DNA from: Streptomyces clavuligerus | GTDB taxonomy: Bacteria; Actinomycetota; Actinomycetes; Streptomycetales; Streptomycetaceae | Length of the DNA stretch: 64,000 nucleotides | Assembly (NCBI RefSeq): GCF_005519465.1 | Contig: NZ_CP027859.1 | Span: 1,240,001 to 1,304,000, forward strand | Reading direction: 5' to 3' | Shown: positions 54,613 to 62,408 of the stretch, one piece after another | How positions within the stretch are numbered: position 1 is the first letter of the stretch | Layout: every line of letters begins with the position of its first letter | Notes under the pieces: model-generated | What the model was told of the DNA's origin: nothing | Database searches by the model: none | Seen by the model: only the letters and a program-made list of their open reading frames with translations | Made by a program: the position numbers and the translations under genes

Positions 54613-54995
54613 AGATCAACCTGGCCAGTGTCTTTGTCGACGACCAGGACAAGGCCCTGCGCTTCTACACCGAAGTGCTGGGCTTTGTGAAGAAGCACGA
54701 GGTTCCGCTCGGCGAACATCGCTGGCTGACCGTCGTCTCACCCGAGGAGCCCGAGGGCACCGAGCTGGTACTGGAGCCCGACGCGCACCCCGCCGTCAGG
54801 CCCTACAAGGAAGCGCTGGTCGGCGACGGCATCCCGGCGACCTCCTTCGCCGTCGACGATGTGCGCGCCGAGTTCCGGCGGCTGCGCGGGCTCGGGGTCC
54901 GCTTCACCCAGGACCCGGTGGATATGGGCCCGGTCACCACCGCGGTCCTGGACGACACCTGCGGCAACCTCATCCAGATCGCGCAGCAGCGATAG
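54609..54995 (+). CDS. VOC-family (glyoxalase-like) protein
   Basis: The 128-residue protein has the paired beta-alpha-beta-beta-beta modules of the VOC fold: INLASVFVDDQDKALRFYTEVLGFVKKHE, RWLTVVSPEEPEGTELVLEP, then PATSFAVDDVRAEFRRLRGLGVRFTQ and TTAVLDDTCGNLIQIAQ. Such proteins are metal-dependent isomerases, dioxygenases or drug-binding resistance proteins. The start overlaps the ArsR stop by 4 bp, so it is controlled by that repressor. The inducer is unknown. Confidence 0.9.
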   Translation: MKINLASVFVDDQDKALRFYTEVLGFVKKHEVPLGEHRWLTVVSPEEPEGTELVLEPDAHPAVRPYKEALVGDGIPATSFAVDDVRAEFRRLRGLGVRFTQDPVDMGPVTTAVLDDTCGNLIQIAQQR

Positions 54996-55312
54996 GGCCC
55001 GGCGCGGCCGGAGGCGTATGGGGCCGCCCCGCCGCGCCCCGGGTCCGCCCGAGAGGCGCACCGGGGTGCAGGGCGGCGCTCACCTCCGCGCACGCGCCGG
55101 AGTGGACGGCGCACACGGACGAGCAAGGCGGCTCCGGCTTATGACCCGTCCGTCCGCGCGGCGGGCCGTGCAACTCCGCGCGGGTTCCCTCACCCACCCG
55201 CCGGAAAAGATGTTCATGGCTGAGACATATGTTTCACCGTGCGGTCGCCCCGGCGACCGTCCCCGCGCAGACTCCGCCCGCGCCCCACACCGCCAGCGAG
55301 GGGATGACCTCG
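54996..55312. other. 317-bp gap before cis-prenyltransferase
   Basis: No supported gene. An in-frame upstream ATG at 55229 could extend the prenyltransferase by 28 residues. I see no clear promoter. Confidence 0.45.
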
Positions 55313-56131
55313 ATGCAGCATGCCAGGACAGCCGGTGCGACGGGCCGGGAGCCGCCCCCGCCCCTGCTTCCGCCCCCACCCCTGCTTCCGCCCCCGCTTC
55401 CGGCGGGCACGACGCCCGCCCCCGACCGGGCCCCCGGTGGAGCACACCCGGGAAACCCCCGGCATGTCGGCGTCATCCTCGACGGCAACCGGCGCTGGGC
55501 CGAGGGCCACGGGACCACCCTGGAGGCCGCCTACGCACGCGGGGCGGCACGGGTGGCGGACCTGGTGTCCTGGTGCGAGACGGAAGGAATCGCCGTCGTC
55601 ACCGTCTGGGCCCTGTCCCGGGACAACCTCCGGCGCGACGCCGCGGCCGTCGGCAGGATTCTCGACGCCACGGCCGTCGGACTCGCCGGTATCGCCGCGT
55701 CCGGCCGCTGGCACATCCGCCTCATCGGCGAGACGGACCTCCTTCCCGCGGCCCCGGCCCGGCGGCTGCGCTCCGTCGCGGACCGCACCGCCACCGGCTC
55801 CCCGGGGACGCTCAACGTCGCCGTCGCCTACGACGGACGCGCCGACATCGCCGGAGCCGTCCGCGGACTCCTGCGGTCAGGAGTCACGGGCGGTACGGCG
55901 GCGGCCGTCCGCGAGTCCGACGTCGAACGGTATCTGTCCACCGCCGGTCTCCCCGATGTCGACCTCGTCATCCGCACCTCGGGCGAACGGCGGCTGTCCG
56001 GCTTCCTGCCCTGGCAGACCGCCTACGCCGAACTGCACTTCACCGCCGCGCTCTGGCCCGCCTTCTCCTTCGACGACTTCACCGTGGCCCTGCGCTCCTA
56101 CCGGGCGCGCCGCCGCCGCTTCGGCTTCTAG
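55313..56131 (+). CDS. cis-Prenyltransferase (UPP-synthase family), secondary-metabolic type
   Basis: The 272-residue enzyme begins with an about 45-residue Pro/Leu repeat (PPPPLLPPPPLLPPPLPAG) and then shows the family motifs: VILDGNRRWAEGHG (catalytic Asp), WALSRDN, LNVAVAYDGRADI and DLVIRTSGERRLSGFLPWQTAYAELHF. Housekeeping undecaprenyl diphosphate synthases have SxENW; here it is SRDNL, and the protein sits next to a terpene synthase, so a dedicated short-chain Z-prenyl or irregular (lavandulyl-type) diphosphate is more likely than bactoprenol synthesis (inference). The ATG at 55313 has GAGGGG at good spacing; 55229 is an alternative. The terpene synthase begins 30 bp downstream. Confidence 0.85.
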   Translation: MQHARTAGATGREPPPPLLPPPPLLPPPLPAGTTPAPDRAPGGAHPGNPRHVGVILDGNRRWAEGHGTTLEAAYARGAARVADLVSWCETEGIAVVTVWALSRDNLRRDAAAVGRILDATAVGLAGIAASGRWHIRLIGETDLLPAAPARRLRSVADRTATGSPGTLNVAVAYDGRADIAGAVRGLLRSGVTGGTAAAVRESDVERYLSTAGLPDVDLVIRTSGERRLSGFLPWQTAYAELHFTAALWPAFSFDDFTVALRSYRARRRRFGF

Positions 56132-56161
56132 CCCCTCGACCGCCGACCAGGGGAGAACCCT

Positions 56162-57262
56162 GTGCACCCACTGGACCTGCCACCGCCCTTCCCGTATCGG
56201 ATCAGCCCCGGCCTGGACCGCGCCCGGCGGCACCACACCGCGTGGCTGTGCGGAACGGGACTGCTCACACCCGGCCCCGGAACGGACGCCTATCTCCGGC
56301 ACATGGTCCCCGAGGCGGTGGCCCTGGCCTACCCCCGGCTGGAGGGTCCGGGCCTGGACCTGGTGATGGACTCCGTCGGCCTGCTGGCCTTCTTCGACGA
56401 CCTCATCGGTTCCCACCCGGGTCCGCGGGACTCGCTCGACGCACTGCACGCCCGGTACGCGGCGGTCATGGCCGCCGACGACGACGTACCGGGGCGGCGA
56501 CAGGCACCGGAACAGGAGATACCGGAAGAGGAGATATCGGAACGGCGGACACCGGAACGGCGGACACCGGCGGAGCGGGCGCCGGAGCGGGACGACGGGC
56601 CGCTCGCCCGCGCCTGGCGGGACATCTGGGCACGCCAGACCCGGGGAAAAGCACCGTGGTGGGTGCGGCGCACCCGGGCCCGGTGGCTCGACTACCTGGC
56701 CGCCGCCGTGGCGGAGACCACCGCCCAGTGGGAAGGCCGCCCGCCCGATCCGGCCGCCTGCGCCGCGCTGCGCCGCCGCTCGGTCGCCATCCCCCTCTTC
56801 CTCGACCTGGCCGAAGCGGGCGGAGGCTTCGAGGTGGTACGCCCCGCCGTCGACAGCCCGCTGATCCGCCGGATGACGGAGCTGTGCACCGACATCGTCA
56901 GCCATGTCAACGACGTCGCCTCCCTGCACAAGGAGGAGGCGGCGGGCGAACTCCACAACATCGTCCTTCTCCTCGAACACGGGCAGGGGCTCACCCGAGA
57001 TCAGGCGGTCGACGAGGTCGGCGCCCGCGTCCACGCCTTCCACGACGCCTTCCGCGCCGCGCGGGCCGAGGTCCCCGCGCTCTGTTCCGCCCTCCGTCTC
57101 GACGAGCGGCAGCGCACCGATCTGCTCCGCTACGCCGATGCGATGACCTCGCTGATCCGTGGCAATCACGACTGGTCGCGGATCACCCGTCGCTACAGCG
57201 CCGGGGCGGACGCCGCACGGCCCCTGGACACCGTTCCGGCGCGGGTCAGCGGGGAAGCGTGA
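56162..57262 (+). CDS. Class I terpene synthase (TS2)
   Basis: The 366-residue synthase has an Asp-rich motif LLAFFDDLIGS, a complete NSE motif VNDVASLHKEE and the terminal SRITRRY. FPYRISPGLDRARRHHTAWLCGTGLL and AWRDIWARQTRGKAPWWVRR match bacterial terpene synthases. After the Asp motif there is a charged Glu/Arg/Pro microrepeat (ERRTPERRTPAERAPERDD, about 118-143) encoded by 15-bp DNA repeats. The GTG start follows AGGGGAG, 30 bp after the cis-prenyltransferase, implying an operon and a Z-configured substrate. Its 3' end overlaps the convergent P450 by 17 bp. Confidence 0.87.
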   Translation: MHPLDLPPPFPYRISPGLDRARRHHTAWLCGTGLLTPGPGTDAYLRHMVPEAVALAYPRLEGPGLDLVMDSVGLLAFFDDLIGSHPGPRDSLDALHARYAAVMAADDDVPGRRQAPEQEIPEEEISERRTPERRTPAERAPERDDGPLARAWRDIWARQTRGKAPWWVRRTRARWLDYLAAAVAETTAQWEGRPPDPAACAALRRRSVAIPLFLDLAEAGGGFEVVRPAVDSPLIRRMTELCTDIVSHVNDVASLHKEEAAGELHNIVLLLEHGQGLTRDQAVDEVGARVHAFHDAFRAARAEVPALCSALRLDERQRTDLLRYADAMTSLIRGNHDWSRITRRYSAGADAARPLDTVPARVSGEA

Positions 57263-58595
57263 CCATCGGGGTGTCCTCCGGGGTGAGCGTGGCGCGGAAG
57301 CGGGGACGCCCGGCGGCCCGGCGGCCACCGGGGGCCGGACAGAGCCGCCAGCGGGGAACGATCGCGGACAGGGCGATGGTGACCTCGGCGAGTGCGAAGG
57401 TGTCGCCGATGCACCTGCGGCGGCCGGTGCCGAAGGGGATGAACGCCTGGCGTACGGCGGGGGTGGGCGGGGCGGCCCACCGGCCGGGGTCGAAGACGCC
57501 GGGCCGGGGGAAGACGGCCGGGTCGTGGTGGAGCTGGTAGGGGCTGAAGAGGAAGTCCTCCCCGGCGGCGAAGCGATGGCCGCCCAGTTCCACATCGGCG
57601 GTGGTCACCCGGGTCAGCATCCAGGCCACCGGGTACATCCGCAGGGTCTCCAGGACCACCGTGCGGGTCAGGGGCAGTCTCCGGAAGTCGTCCGGCGTCG
57701 CGAGCCGTCCCCCGAGCACGGTGTCCAACTCCTCGTACAGCCGCGCCTCGATCTCCGGGTGCCGGGCGAGCAGGAGGAAGGCCCAGACGAGGGTGGCGGC
57801 GGTGGTCTCGATCCCGGCGCCGAGCAGGGTGACGACCTGACCGCGGAGATCCTCGTCGGTGAAGGCGTCGCCGTCGAGGTCCGGGGCGAGCAGCGCGGCC
57901 ATCAGCCGACTCTGCTCCGGCCGGGACCGGGAGGCGTCGACGGCGCGGTCGGCCGCGCCGTGGATCTCCCGCAGGGCGCGCTGGAACCGGCGGTTGCCGG
58001 GCAGCGGGAGCCGCTCGGCCCAGGGGAGCACGGTACGGGTGGTGATCCCGCTCACCAGGGTCTTGACCTGGGCGGCGAGCCAGGCGCCGTCCGGCAGGTC
58101 GTCCGCGTGCAGCAGGACCCGGACGAGGACACCGGCGAGGAGCGAGTGCATTTCGCTGAGGGCCCGAATCCGCTGTCGCGGTCCCCAGCGCGCGGTCAGG
58201 GCGGCGCACTCCTCCCGCATGGCCGCGGTGTACGCGGAGACATGGGCGGGGGAGAACGCGGGCTGCATCAGCGGGCGCTGGCGCCGGTGGTCGCGGTGCC
58301 GGGCCGTGATCAGGCCGTCGCCGGTGACCACCCGGACGCGGTCGAAGAGCGGGCCGCCCTTGTCGAAGCGGTCGACCTGGCCGACGAGGAGTTCGTGGAC
58401 GAGTTCGGACGAGCACACCAGATGGGCCCGGCGCGTGCCCAGCCGGACCGTGACGATGCCGCCGGTGTCCCGGCAGGCCGCCAGCCAGCGCGCCGGATCG
58501 CGGACGAGGGCCGGGACATGGCCGACGAGGGGCAGGGCCCCGGGCGCCATCGGGGTCCCGGTGTGTGCGGAACGAGCTGCCACGGGCGTCACCAC
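57246..58595 (-). CDS. Cytochrome P450 of terpene locus
   Basis: The 449-residue P450 has MAPGALPLVGHVPALV, the I-helix LLGAGIETTAATLVW, ExxR in VLETLRMYP, PERF-type FDPGRW and the heme loop FGTGRRRCIGDTF with axial Cys395. Its closest relative in the window is the P450 at 5411, and both belong to the group containing pentalenene-type terpene oxidases. It is convergent with terpene synthase 2 and overlaps it by 17 bp, so it probably oxidises that product. The GTG at 58595 has a weak ribosome binding site; an internal ATG (MAPGALP, 58550) may be used. Confidence 0.9.
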   Translation of the reverse strand: MVTPVAARSAHTGTPMAPGALPLVGHVPALVRDPARWLAACRDTGGIVTVRLGTRRAHLVCSSELVHELLVGQVDRFDKGGPLFDRVRVVTGDGLITARHRDHRRQRPLMQPAFSPAHVSAYTAAMREECAALTARWGPRQRIRALSEMHSLLAGVLVRVLLHADDLPDGAWLAAQVKTLVSGITTRTVLPWAERLPLPGNRRFQRALREIHGAADRAVDASRSRPEQSRLMAALLAPDLDGDAFTDEDLRGQVVTLLGAGIETTAATLVWAFLLLARHPEIEARLYEELDTVLGGRLATPDDFRRLPLTRTVVLETLRMYPVAWMLTRVTTADVELGGHRFAAGEDFLFSPYQLHHDPAVFPRPGVFDPGRWAAPPTPAVRQAFIPFGTGRRRCIGDTFALAEVTIALSAIVPRWRLCPAPGGRRAAGRPRFRATLTPEDTPMVTLPR

Positions 58596-58744
58596 CAGAA
58601 GTCCGGAGTCCTCAGCCTGATGTGATCATGCCACCGTGGACAGGGGCCGCGCACCGGCGCGCGGAGCGCGGACGGGGCGGCCCGAGCGCTGTTCACCACC
58701 CCGGTACGGGGCGCTCCGCGGTGTCGGTCCGTCAGGGGCGTGGG

Positions 58745-59314
58745 TCAGTTCCGTTCGGCGGCGGCCGCGCGGTGCTCCAAGACGCGCAGGGCCCGTTCCC
58801 CCCAGCGCAGATTCTCCTCCTCGAAGGCGATGCCGCGCAGCAGGGTGAGGTAGGGGCCCACCCGGTCGCCGTCCCGCAGGAACTCCTCCTCGCCGAGGTC
58901 GCCGAGGAGATGGCGCCGTACGCGTTCATAGCGGGCCAGCTTGGAGCGTGACCACTCCATCCGCTCCGCGATGTGCGCCCGGACGGCGTCCGGGTCGCCC
59001 ATGTCCACGGCCTGCACCTTGACCATGAGTTCGTCCCGGGCCGCGGTGGGCCGGGGCTGCCGCCCGGTGAACGCGGCCAGCTCCCGCCGCCCGGTGTCGG
59101 AGAGCGTGAACATCCGCTTGTTCGGCCGGCGTTCCTGGGGGACGACCCGTGTGTCCACCAGGCCCTCCGCCGCCAGGCGCTCCAGCTCGCGGTAGAGCTG
59201 CTGCGGGGTGGCCGCCCAGAAGTTCGACACCGACACGTCGAAGATCTTGGCCAGGTCGTAGCCGGAGGACTCGCCCTCCAGGAGGGCCGCCAGGACCGCG
59301 TACTTCAGCGACAT
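58745..59314 (-). CDS. PadR-family transcriptional repressor
   Basis: The 189-residue regulator starts MSLKYAVLAALLEGESSGYDLAKIFD and continues through the winged helix WAATPQQLYRELERLAAEGLVDTR and wing RPNKRMFTLSDTGRRELAAF. A C-terminal dimerisation helix bundle (vinculin-like PadR_C) runs to the end. It is divergent from an NTF2-like gene across a 70-bp AT-rich spacer with two dyads, the obvious operator region. PadR proteins respond to phenolics and drugs; the ligand here is unknown. Confidence 0.92.
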   Translation of the reverse strand: MSLKYAVLAALLEGESSGYDLAKIFDVSVSNFWAATPQQLYRELERLAAEGLVDTRVVPQERRPNKRMFTLSDTGRRELAAFTGRQPRPTAARDELMVKVQAVDMGDPDAVRAHIAERMEWSRSKLARYERVRRHLLGDLGEEEFLRDGDRVGPYLTLLRGIAFEEENLRWGERALRVLEHRAAAAERN

Positions 59315-59372
59315 ATGGACAGCATATACAGAAGCGACTATTGTTGTCCGCGACTATTCAACAAGTTGAATA
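59313..59372. promoter_or_regulatory. PadR/NTF2 divergent operator region with dyads
   Basis: Two dyads are visible: ATATG-GACAG-CATAT (59313-59327) at the PadR start and a perfect TATTCAAC-AA-GTTGAATA (59355-59372) just before the NTF2 ribosome binding site. CGACTATT is also repeated directly (59334 and 59351). PadR autoregulation with control of the divergent gene is likely. Confidence 0.7.
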
Positions 59373-59384
59373 AGAGGTGTGAGG

Positions 59385-59789
59385 ATGCATCCCTTCCGCA
59401 GGGCCGTGGAAGCGGGCGACCACCGGGCCGCCGAAGCACTCCTGGCCGACGACGTCGTGTTCACCACCCCGGTCCGCTTCCAGCCCTACACCGGCAAGCC
59501 CATGGCGGCGGCGATCCTGCGCGGTGTCCTCCGCGTCTTCGAGGACTTCCGCTACATCCGCGAGATCAGCGACGCCGACGGCCGCGACCACGCCCTCGTC
59601 TTCACCGCCCGTGTCGGCGACCGGCAGCTCACCGGCTGCGACTTCCTCCACCACGACGAGAACGGCCTCATCGACGACTTCATGGTGATGGTCCGCCCCC
59701 TCTCCGCCGCGCAGGCCCTCGCCGCCGCGATGGGCGAGCAGTTCGAGCAGATCGCCGAGGAGGCGCGGGCGGCGGCGACGGAGGGCTGA
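59385..59789 (+). CDS. NTF2/SnoaL-like protein
   Basis: The 134-residue single-domain protein has an alpha+beta barrel pattern: MHPFRRAVEAGDHRAAEALLADDVVFTTPV, GKPMAAAILRGVLRVFEDFRYIREI, DHALVFTARVGDRQLTGCDFLHHDENGLIDDFMVMVRPL. SnoaL-like members are cyclases, isomerases or ligand binders, and many are uncharacterised. AGAGG precedes the ATG; a GTG two codons earlier is possible. Being divergent from the PadR gene, it is probably the repressor's main target. Confidence 0.88.
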   Translation: MHPFRRAVEAGDHRAAEALLADDVVFTTPVRFQPYTGKPMAAAILRGVLRVFEDFRYIREISDADGRDHALVFTARVGDRQLTGCDFLHHDENGLIDDFMVMVRPLSAAQALAAAMGEQFEQIAEEARAAATEG

Positions 59790-59938
59790 GCCCCGTTCCC
59801 CGGAGTACGTGAACGACAGCTCGCACCGGGCCCGTCGGCATGGAGCGGACAGGGCTTGTGTCCGGAGGAGATCCGCGTTCTCCTCCGGACTCCCGGTCCC
59901 GACGGGGCCGACGGCCCGCCCGCCGGCGGATACCGCGT

Positions 59939-61198
59939 TCATCCGGGGTGACCGCCGGTGATGAGTCCGCCGAGCGCGCCGCCGAGGCGGGTGAGGGCGG
60001 AGGCGATCCAGGGCAGGGTCTCCGGTGCGTCCGCGGCGAGTGCGGCATGGCGCTGTTCCGGGGTGGTGCCGTAGAGGAGGCTGGTGGCGATCCGGAGGGT
60101 CAGGGCGGTGTCGGGCTCGCCGAACGCGCTGCCGGGCAGGGTGGCGATGTCGTACCGGTCGAGCAGGGCGGTGGCCAGATCGGTGCCGGTGGCGATGGAC
60201 CGGGTGCGCAGGGCCTCCCGGGCGGGGGTGAAGTCGGGGTAGAGGTAGAACCCCGCCCGGGGCGGTCGGCAGTGCGCGCCCGCCGCGAGCAGTCGGCCGT
60301 GGACCGCCGTGGCGACCCGGGCGTGCAGCCGGCGGGAGGCGGCGATACGGGCGGTGATCTCCGGCGGGTCGTTCAGCGCGTGGGCCGCCACGGCCTGCAT
60401 GGGGGCGGCCAGGCTGGACCAGATCTCGCTGGCGATCCCGGTCAGTTCCCGGTGCAGCCGTCGCCCCCAGGGGCCCGCCGGGGTGCGGGCGAAGCCGATC
60501 CGCCAGCCGCCCAGGGCCAGGGACTTGCTCAGCCCGGTGGTCACGACGGTCCGTTCGGCGAGCTGTCGCACGGGGCTGGGGGCGCTGCCGCCGTGGGTCA
60601 GTTCGGCGTAGATCTCGTCGCTGACGACCGCGAGACCGTGGTGCTCGGCGATGGCGCACACCGCCTCGACCTGCTCGGCGGGCGCGACCGTACCCGTTGG
60701 ATTGTCCGGAACGGTCAGGATCAGCACGCCCGGCCCGGCCCCTTCCGCGGACGCGCGCCGCAGGGCCCGTTCCAGGAGCCCGGGGTCGGGGATGCCCCCG
60801 GCCTCGGCCGGGACGGGCACGGGGACGACCCGGCGGCCGAGCAGGGCGGCCTGCGCCGCGTAGGACACCCACGAGGGGCAGGGCAGCACCACGGCGCCGC
60901 CGATCGCGGCCAGCAGGGCGAACAGCAGCGGTTTGCTGCCCGGGGCGAAGAGGATCTGCTCCGGGCCGGTGGGCAGACCGCGCCGGACGAACCAGCCCGC
61001 CGCGGCCTCCCGGGCCTCGGCCGAGCCCGCGACCGGCCCGTATCCGTTGCGTCGATGGGCGGCGGCGAGCACATCGGCCAGCCCCGGCGGTACCGGCAGC
61101 CCGGCCTCGCCGAACCCCAGGTGGAGTACGTCGTGCCCGGCCGCGCGGCGGGCCTGGACCCGCTCGTCGATGGCGAGCGTGGCGGAATGGGTCGTCAT
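59939..61198 (-). CDS. PLP-dependent class I/II aminotransferase
   Basis: The 419-residue fold-type I enzyme has the family landmarks: GFGEAGLPVPPGL, YGPVAGSAEAREA, PDNPTGTV (Asn that contacts PLP), SDEIYAELTHGG (Asp and Tyr), the PLP lysine in TTGLSKSLALGGWRIGFA and the terminal Arg in ALTLRIATSLLYG. It resembles aspartate or aromatic aminotransferases of the AAT-I family. No pathway partners are adjacent. An 18-bp tandem repeat lies in its upstream region. Substrate is unknown. Confidence 0.9.
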   Translation of the reverse strand: MTTHSATLAIDERVQARRAAGHDVLHLGFGEAGLPVPPGLADVLAAAHRRNGYGPVAGSAEAREAAAGWFVRRGLPTGPEQILFAPGSKPLLFALLAAIGGAVVLPCPSWVSYAAQAALLGRRVVPVPVPAEAGGIPDPGLLERALRRASAEGAGPGVLILTVPDNPTGTVAPAEQVEAVCAIAEHHGLAVVSDEIYAELTHGGSAPSPVRQLAERTVVTTGLSKSLALGGWRIGFARTPAGPWGRRLHRELTGIASEIWSSLAAPMQAVAAHALNDPPEITARIAASRRLHARVATAVHGRLLAAGAHCRPPRAGFYLYPDFTPAREALRTRSIATGTDLATALLDRYDIATLPGSAFGEPDTALTLRIATSLLYGTTPEQRHAALAADAPETLPWIASALTRLGGALGGLITGGHPG

Positions 61199-61428
61199 GG
61201 GGGACCGTCCTGTTCACAGCCGGGGGCGGGGGCGAAGCCGGATACGGAGACGAAGGCGGATACGGAGGCGGGTACGGATACGGAGGCGGGTGCCGGGGCC
61301 CTTCCAGAGTGCCCGGGGCCGCCGCGCCGGGACAGCGCGAGAATCCGCCGGGGCGGCACGGCCACCCTCCCCGCTCGCCCGTCGGGGTGAAGGTGAGTCA
61401 GGGGCGCGTTCCGCGGTATAGTGATCTT
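61199..61428. other. Upstream region of aminotransferase with 18-bp repeats
   Basis: Three tandem 18-bp units (GGATACGGAGGCGGGTAC type) occupy 61240-61293, 42-95 bp upstream of the aminotransferase start. The right end holds the promoter of the RNA described next. Confidence 0.7.
61417..61422 (+). promoter_or_regulatory. -10 element TATAGT of candidate small RNA
   Basis: A good -10 hexamer (TATAGT) stands upstream of a highly structured stretch that contains no ORF. A matching -35 is poor, so another sigma factor or an activator may be used. Confidence 0.5.
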
Positions 61429-61585
61429 GTTGCTCGCGCCGGTGGAAGCCGGTCGGGACACAGGCGTTGGTGGTCCAAGGAAAGACACCCCACTTCCCGT
61501 GGGGGGATGCAGGTGCAAGGCCTGCCCAGCGCTCCGCTCACCGGGCCCCGGCCTCCCCCTCAGGGAGACCGGGGCCCGGTGCTTT
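61429..61585 (+). ncRNA. Candidate free-standing structured RNA with tRNA-like fold
   Basis: About 157 nt lie between a TATAGT -10 and a strong terminator, with no ORF. Positions 61464-61533 can form a cloverleaf: a 7-bp acceptor (GCGTTGG/CCAGCGC), a D-like arm (GTC/GAC, 8-nt loop with GG), an anticodon-like arm (CCCCA/TGGGG, loop CTTCCCG) and a T-like arm (GCAGG/CCTGC, loop TGCAAGG). The T-like loop has G where tRNAs have pseudouridine-55, and the anticodon loop has C37/G38, so it is not a normal tRNA. T-loops of the form GGTGCAA...CC also occur in cobalamin riboswitches, but the rest of that consensus is missing and no gene follows on this strand. Confidence 0.5.
61539..61584. terminator. 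Strong hairpin after candidate RNA and MerR gene
   Basis: A perfect 13-bp stem (CACCGGGCCCCGG with its complement) and a 17-nt loop are followed on the plus strand by CTTT. The stem starts 8 bp after the MerR stop when read on the minus strand, so it may terminate both transcripts. Confidence 0.8.
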
Positions 61586-61589
61586 CCCC

Positions 61590-62408
61590 CTACTCCCAGG
61601 TCGCCGTGGAGGGGTCGATGCCATGGGCGCGGGCGTCCGCGTCGACGACGCGGCGGAACCACGCGGCGAGGCCGGGACGGATGGCGTCGTAGTGGGCGGC
61701 GAACCCCGGGTCGGTCTCATAGGTGCGGCCGAGACAGACCTGCATCCGCCGGGTGAGCGGAAAGTACGCGCCGAAGACCTCACGGTGCCGCTCGGCGAGG
61801 AGGCCCGCCTCCGGGCCGCCGGGTGCGACACCGGCGTCCATCGCCTCCCCGAGGGCGCGTTCGAAATCAGCCACCGAGTCGGCCACGGCCTGCCACTCCC
61901 CGGGACCGCGCCCGGCCGAGCGCTCGGCGTACTGCTGCCACTGCGCCGTGTCCCCGTAGCGCTGACGGGCCTGGACGGGCCAGTCGGGGTTCCACGCGGG
62001 GCCGAAGATCTCGGTCTGCTGCTCGACGGTCAGCAGCACGCCGTGCTCGTGGGCGTCGATCATCCGGTCCAGTCCGGCGCCGAGCCGCTGGAGGCGGTCG
62101 ATCCGTTCGGCGACCTGGGCGCGCTGCGCGCGCAGCGCCCCCGGCACATCCGCGGCCGGGCCGTCCAGGACGGCGCGAATCCTGTCCAGGCCGAGACCGG
62201 TCTCGCGGTAGACGGCGATGCGGTGGAGGCGTTCCAGATCACCGGCGGTGTAGAGCCGGTACCCGGCGGCCGTGCGCAGCGACGGCCGCGCCAGACCGAT
62301 CTCGTCCCAGTGGTGCAGCGCGCGGACGGTCACGTCCAGACGCGCCGAGACCTGGCCGACGGTCAGACCATCGGGCAGGCCGTCGGTGGTGGCGGTGGCG
62401 TCAGACAC
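61590..62408 (-). CDS. MerR-family activator with TipAS-like effector domain
   Basis: The 272-residue protein has an N-terminal MerR winged helix (DGLTVGQVSARLDVTVRALHHWDEIGL, AAGYRLYTAGDLERLHRI), a long coiled dimerisation helix (about 85-120) and a C-terminal TipAS-like domain (FGPAWNPDWPVQARQRYGDTAQW, then YDAIRPGLAAWFRRVVDADA). TipAS domains bind thiopeptide antibiotics in TipA and related effectors in other members. The GTG at 62408 follows AAGGGAAAG and overlaps the upstream VOC gene by 8 bp, so both are one operon, apparently autoactivated from the MerR-type promoter at 62957-62987. Confidence 0.9.
   Translation of the reverse strand: MSDATATTDGLPDGLTVGQVSARLDVTVRALHHWDEIGLARPSLRTAAGYRLYTAGDLERLHRIAVYRETGLGLDRIRAVLDGPAADVPGALRAQRAQVAERIDRLQRLGAGLDRMIDAHEHGVLLTVEQQTEIFGPAWNPDWPVQARQRYGDTAQWQQYAERSAGRGPGEWQAVADSVADFERALGEAMDAGVAPGGPEAGLLAERHREVFGAYFPLTRRMQVCLGRTYETDPGFAAHYDAIRPGLAAWFRRVVDADARAHGIDPSTATWE

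Noticed and set aside
61429..61585. Cobalamin riboswitch
   Set aside because: A GGTGCAA-type T-loop and a GGTGGAAGCCGG segment resemble parts of the consensus, but the order of elements does not fit and there is no gene downstream on that strand. Kept as an unassigned RNA instead.
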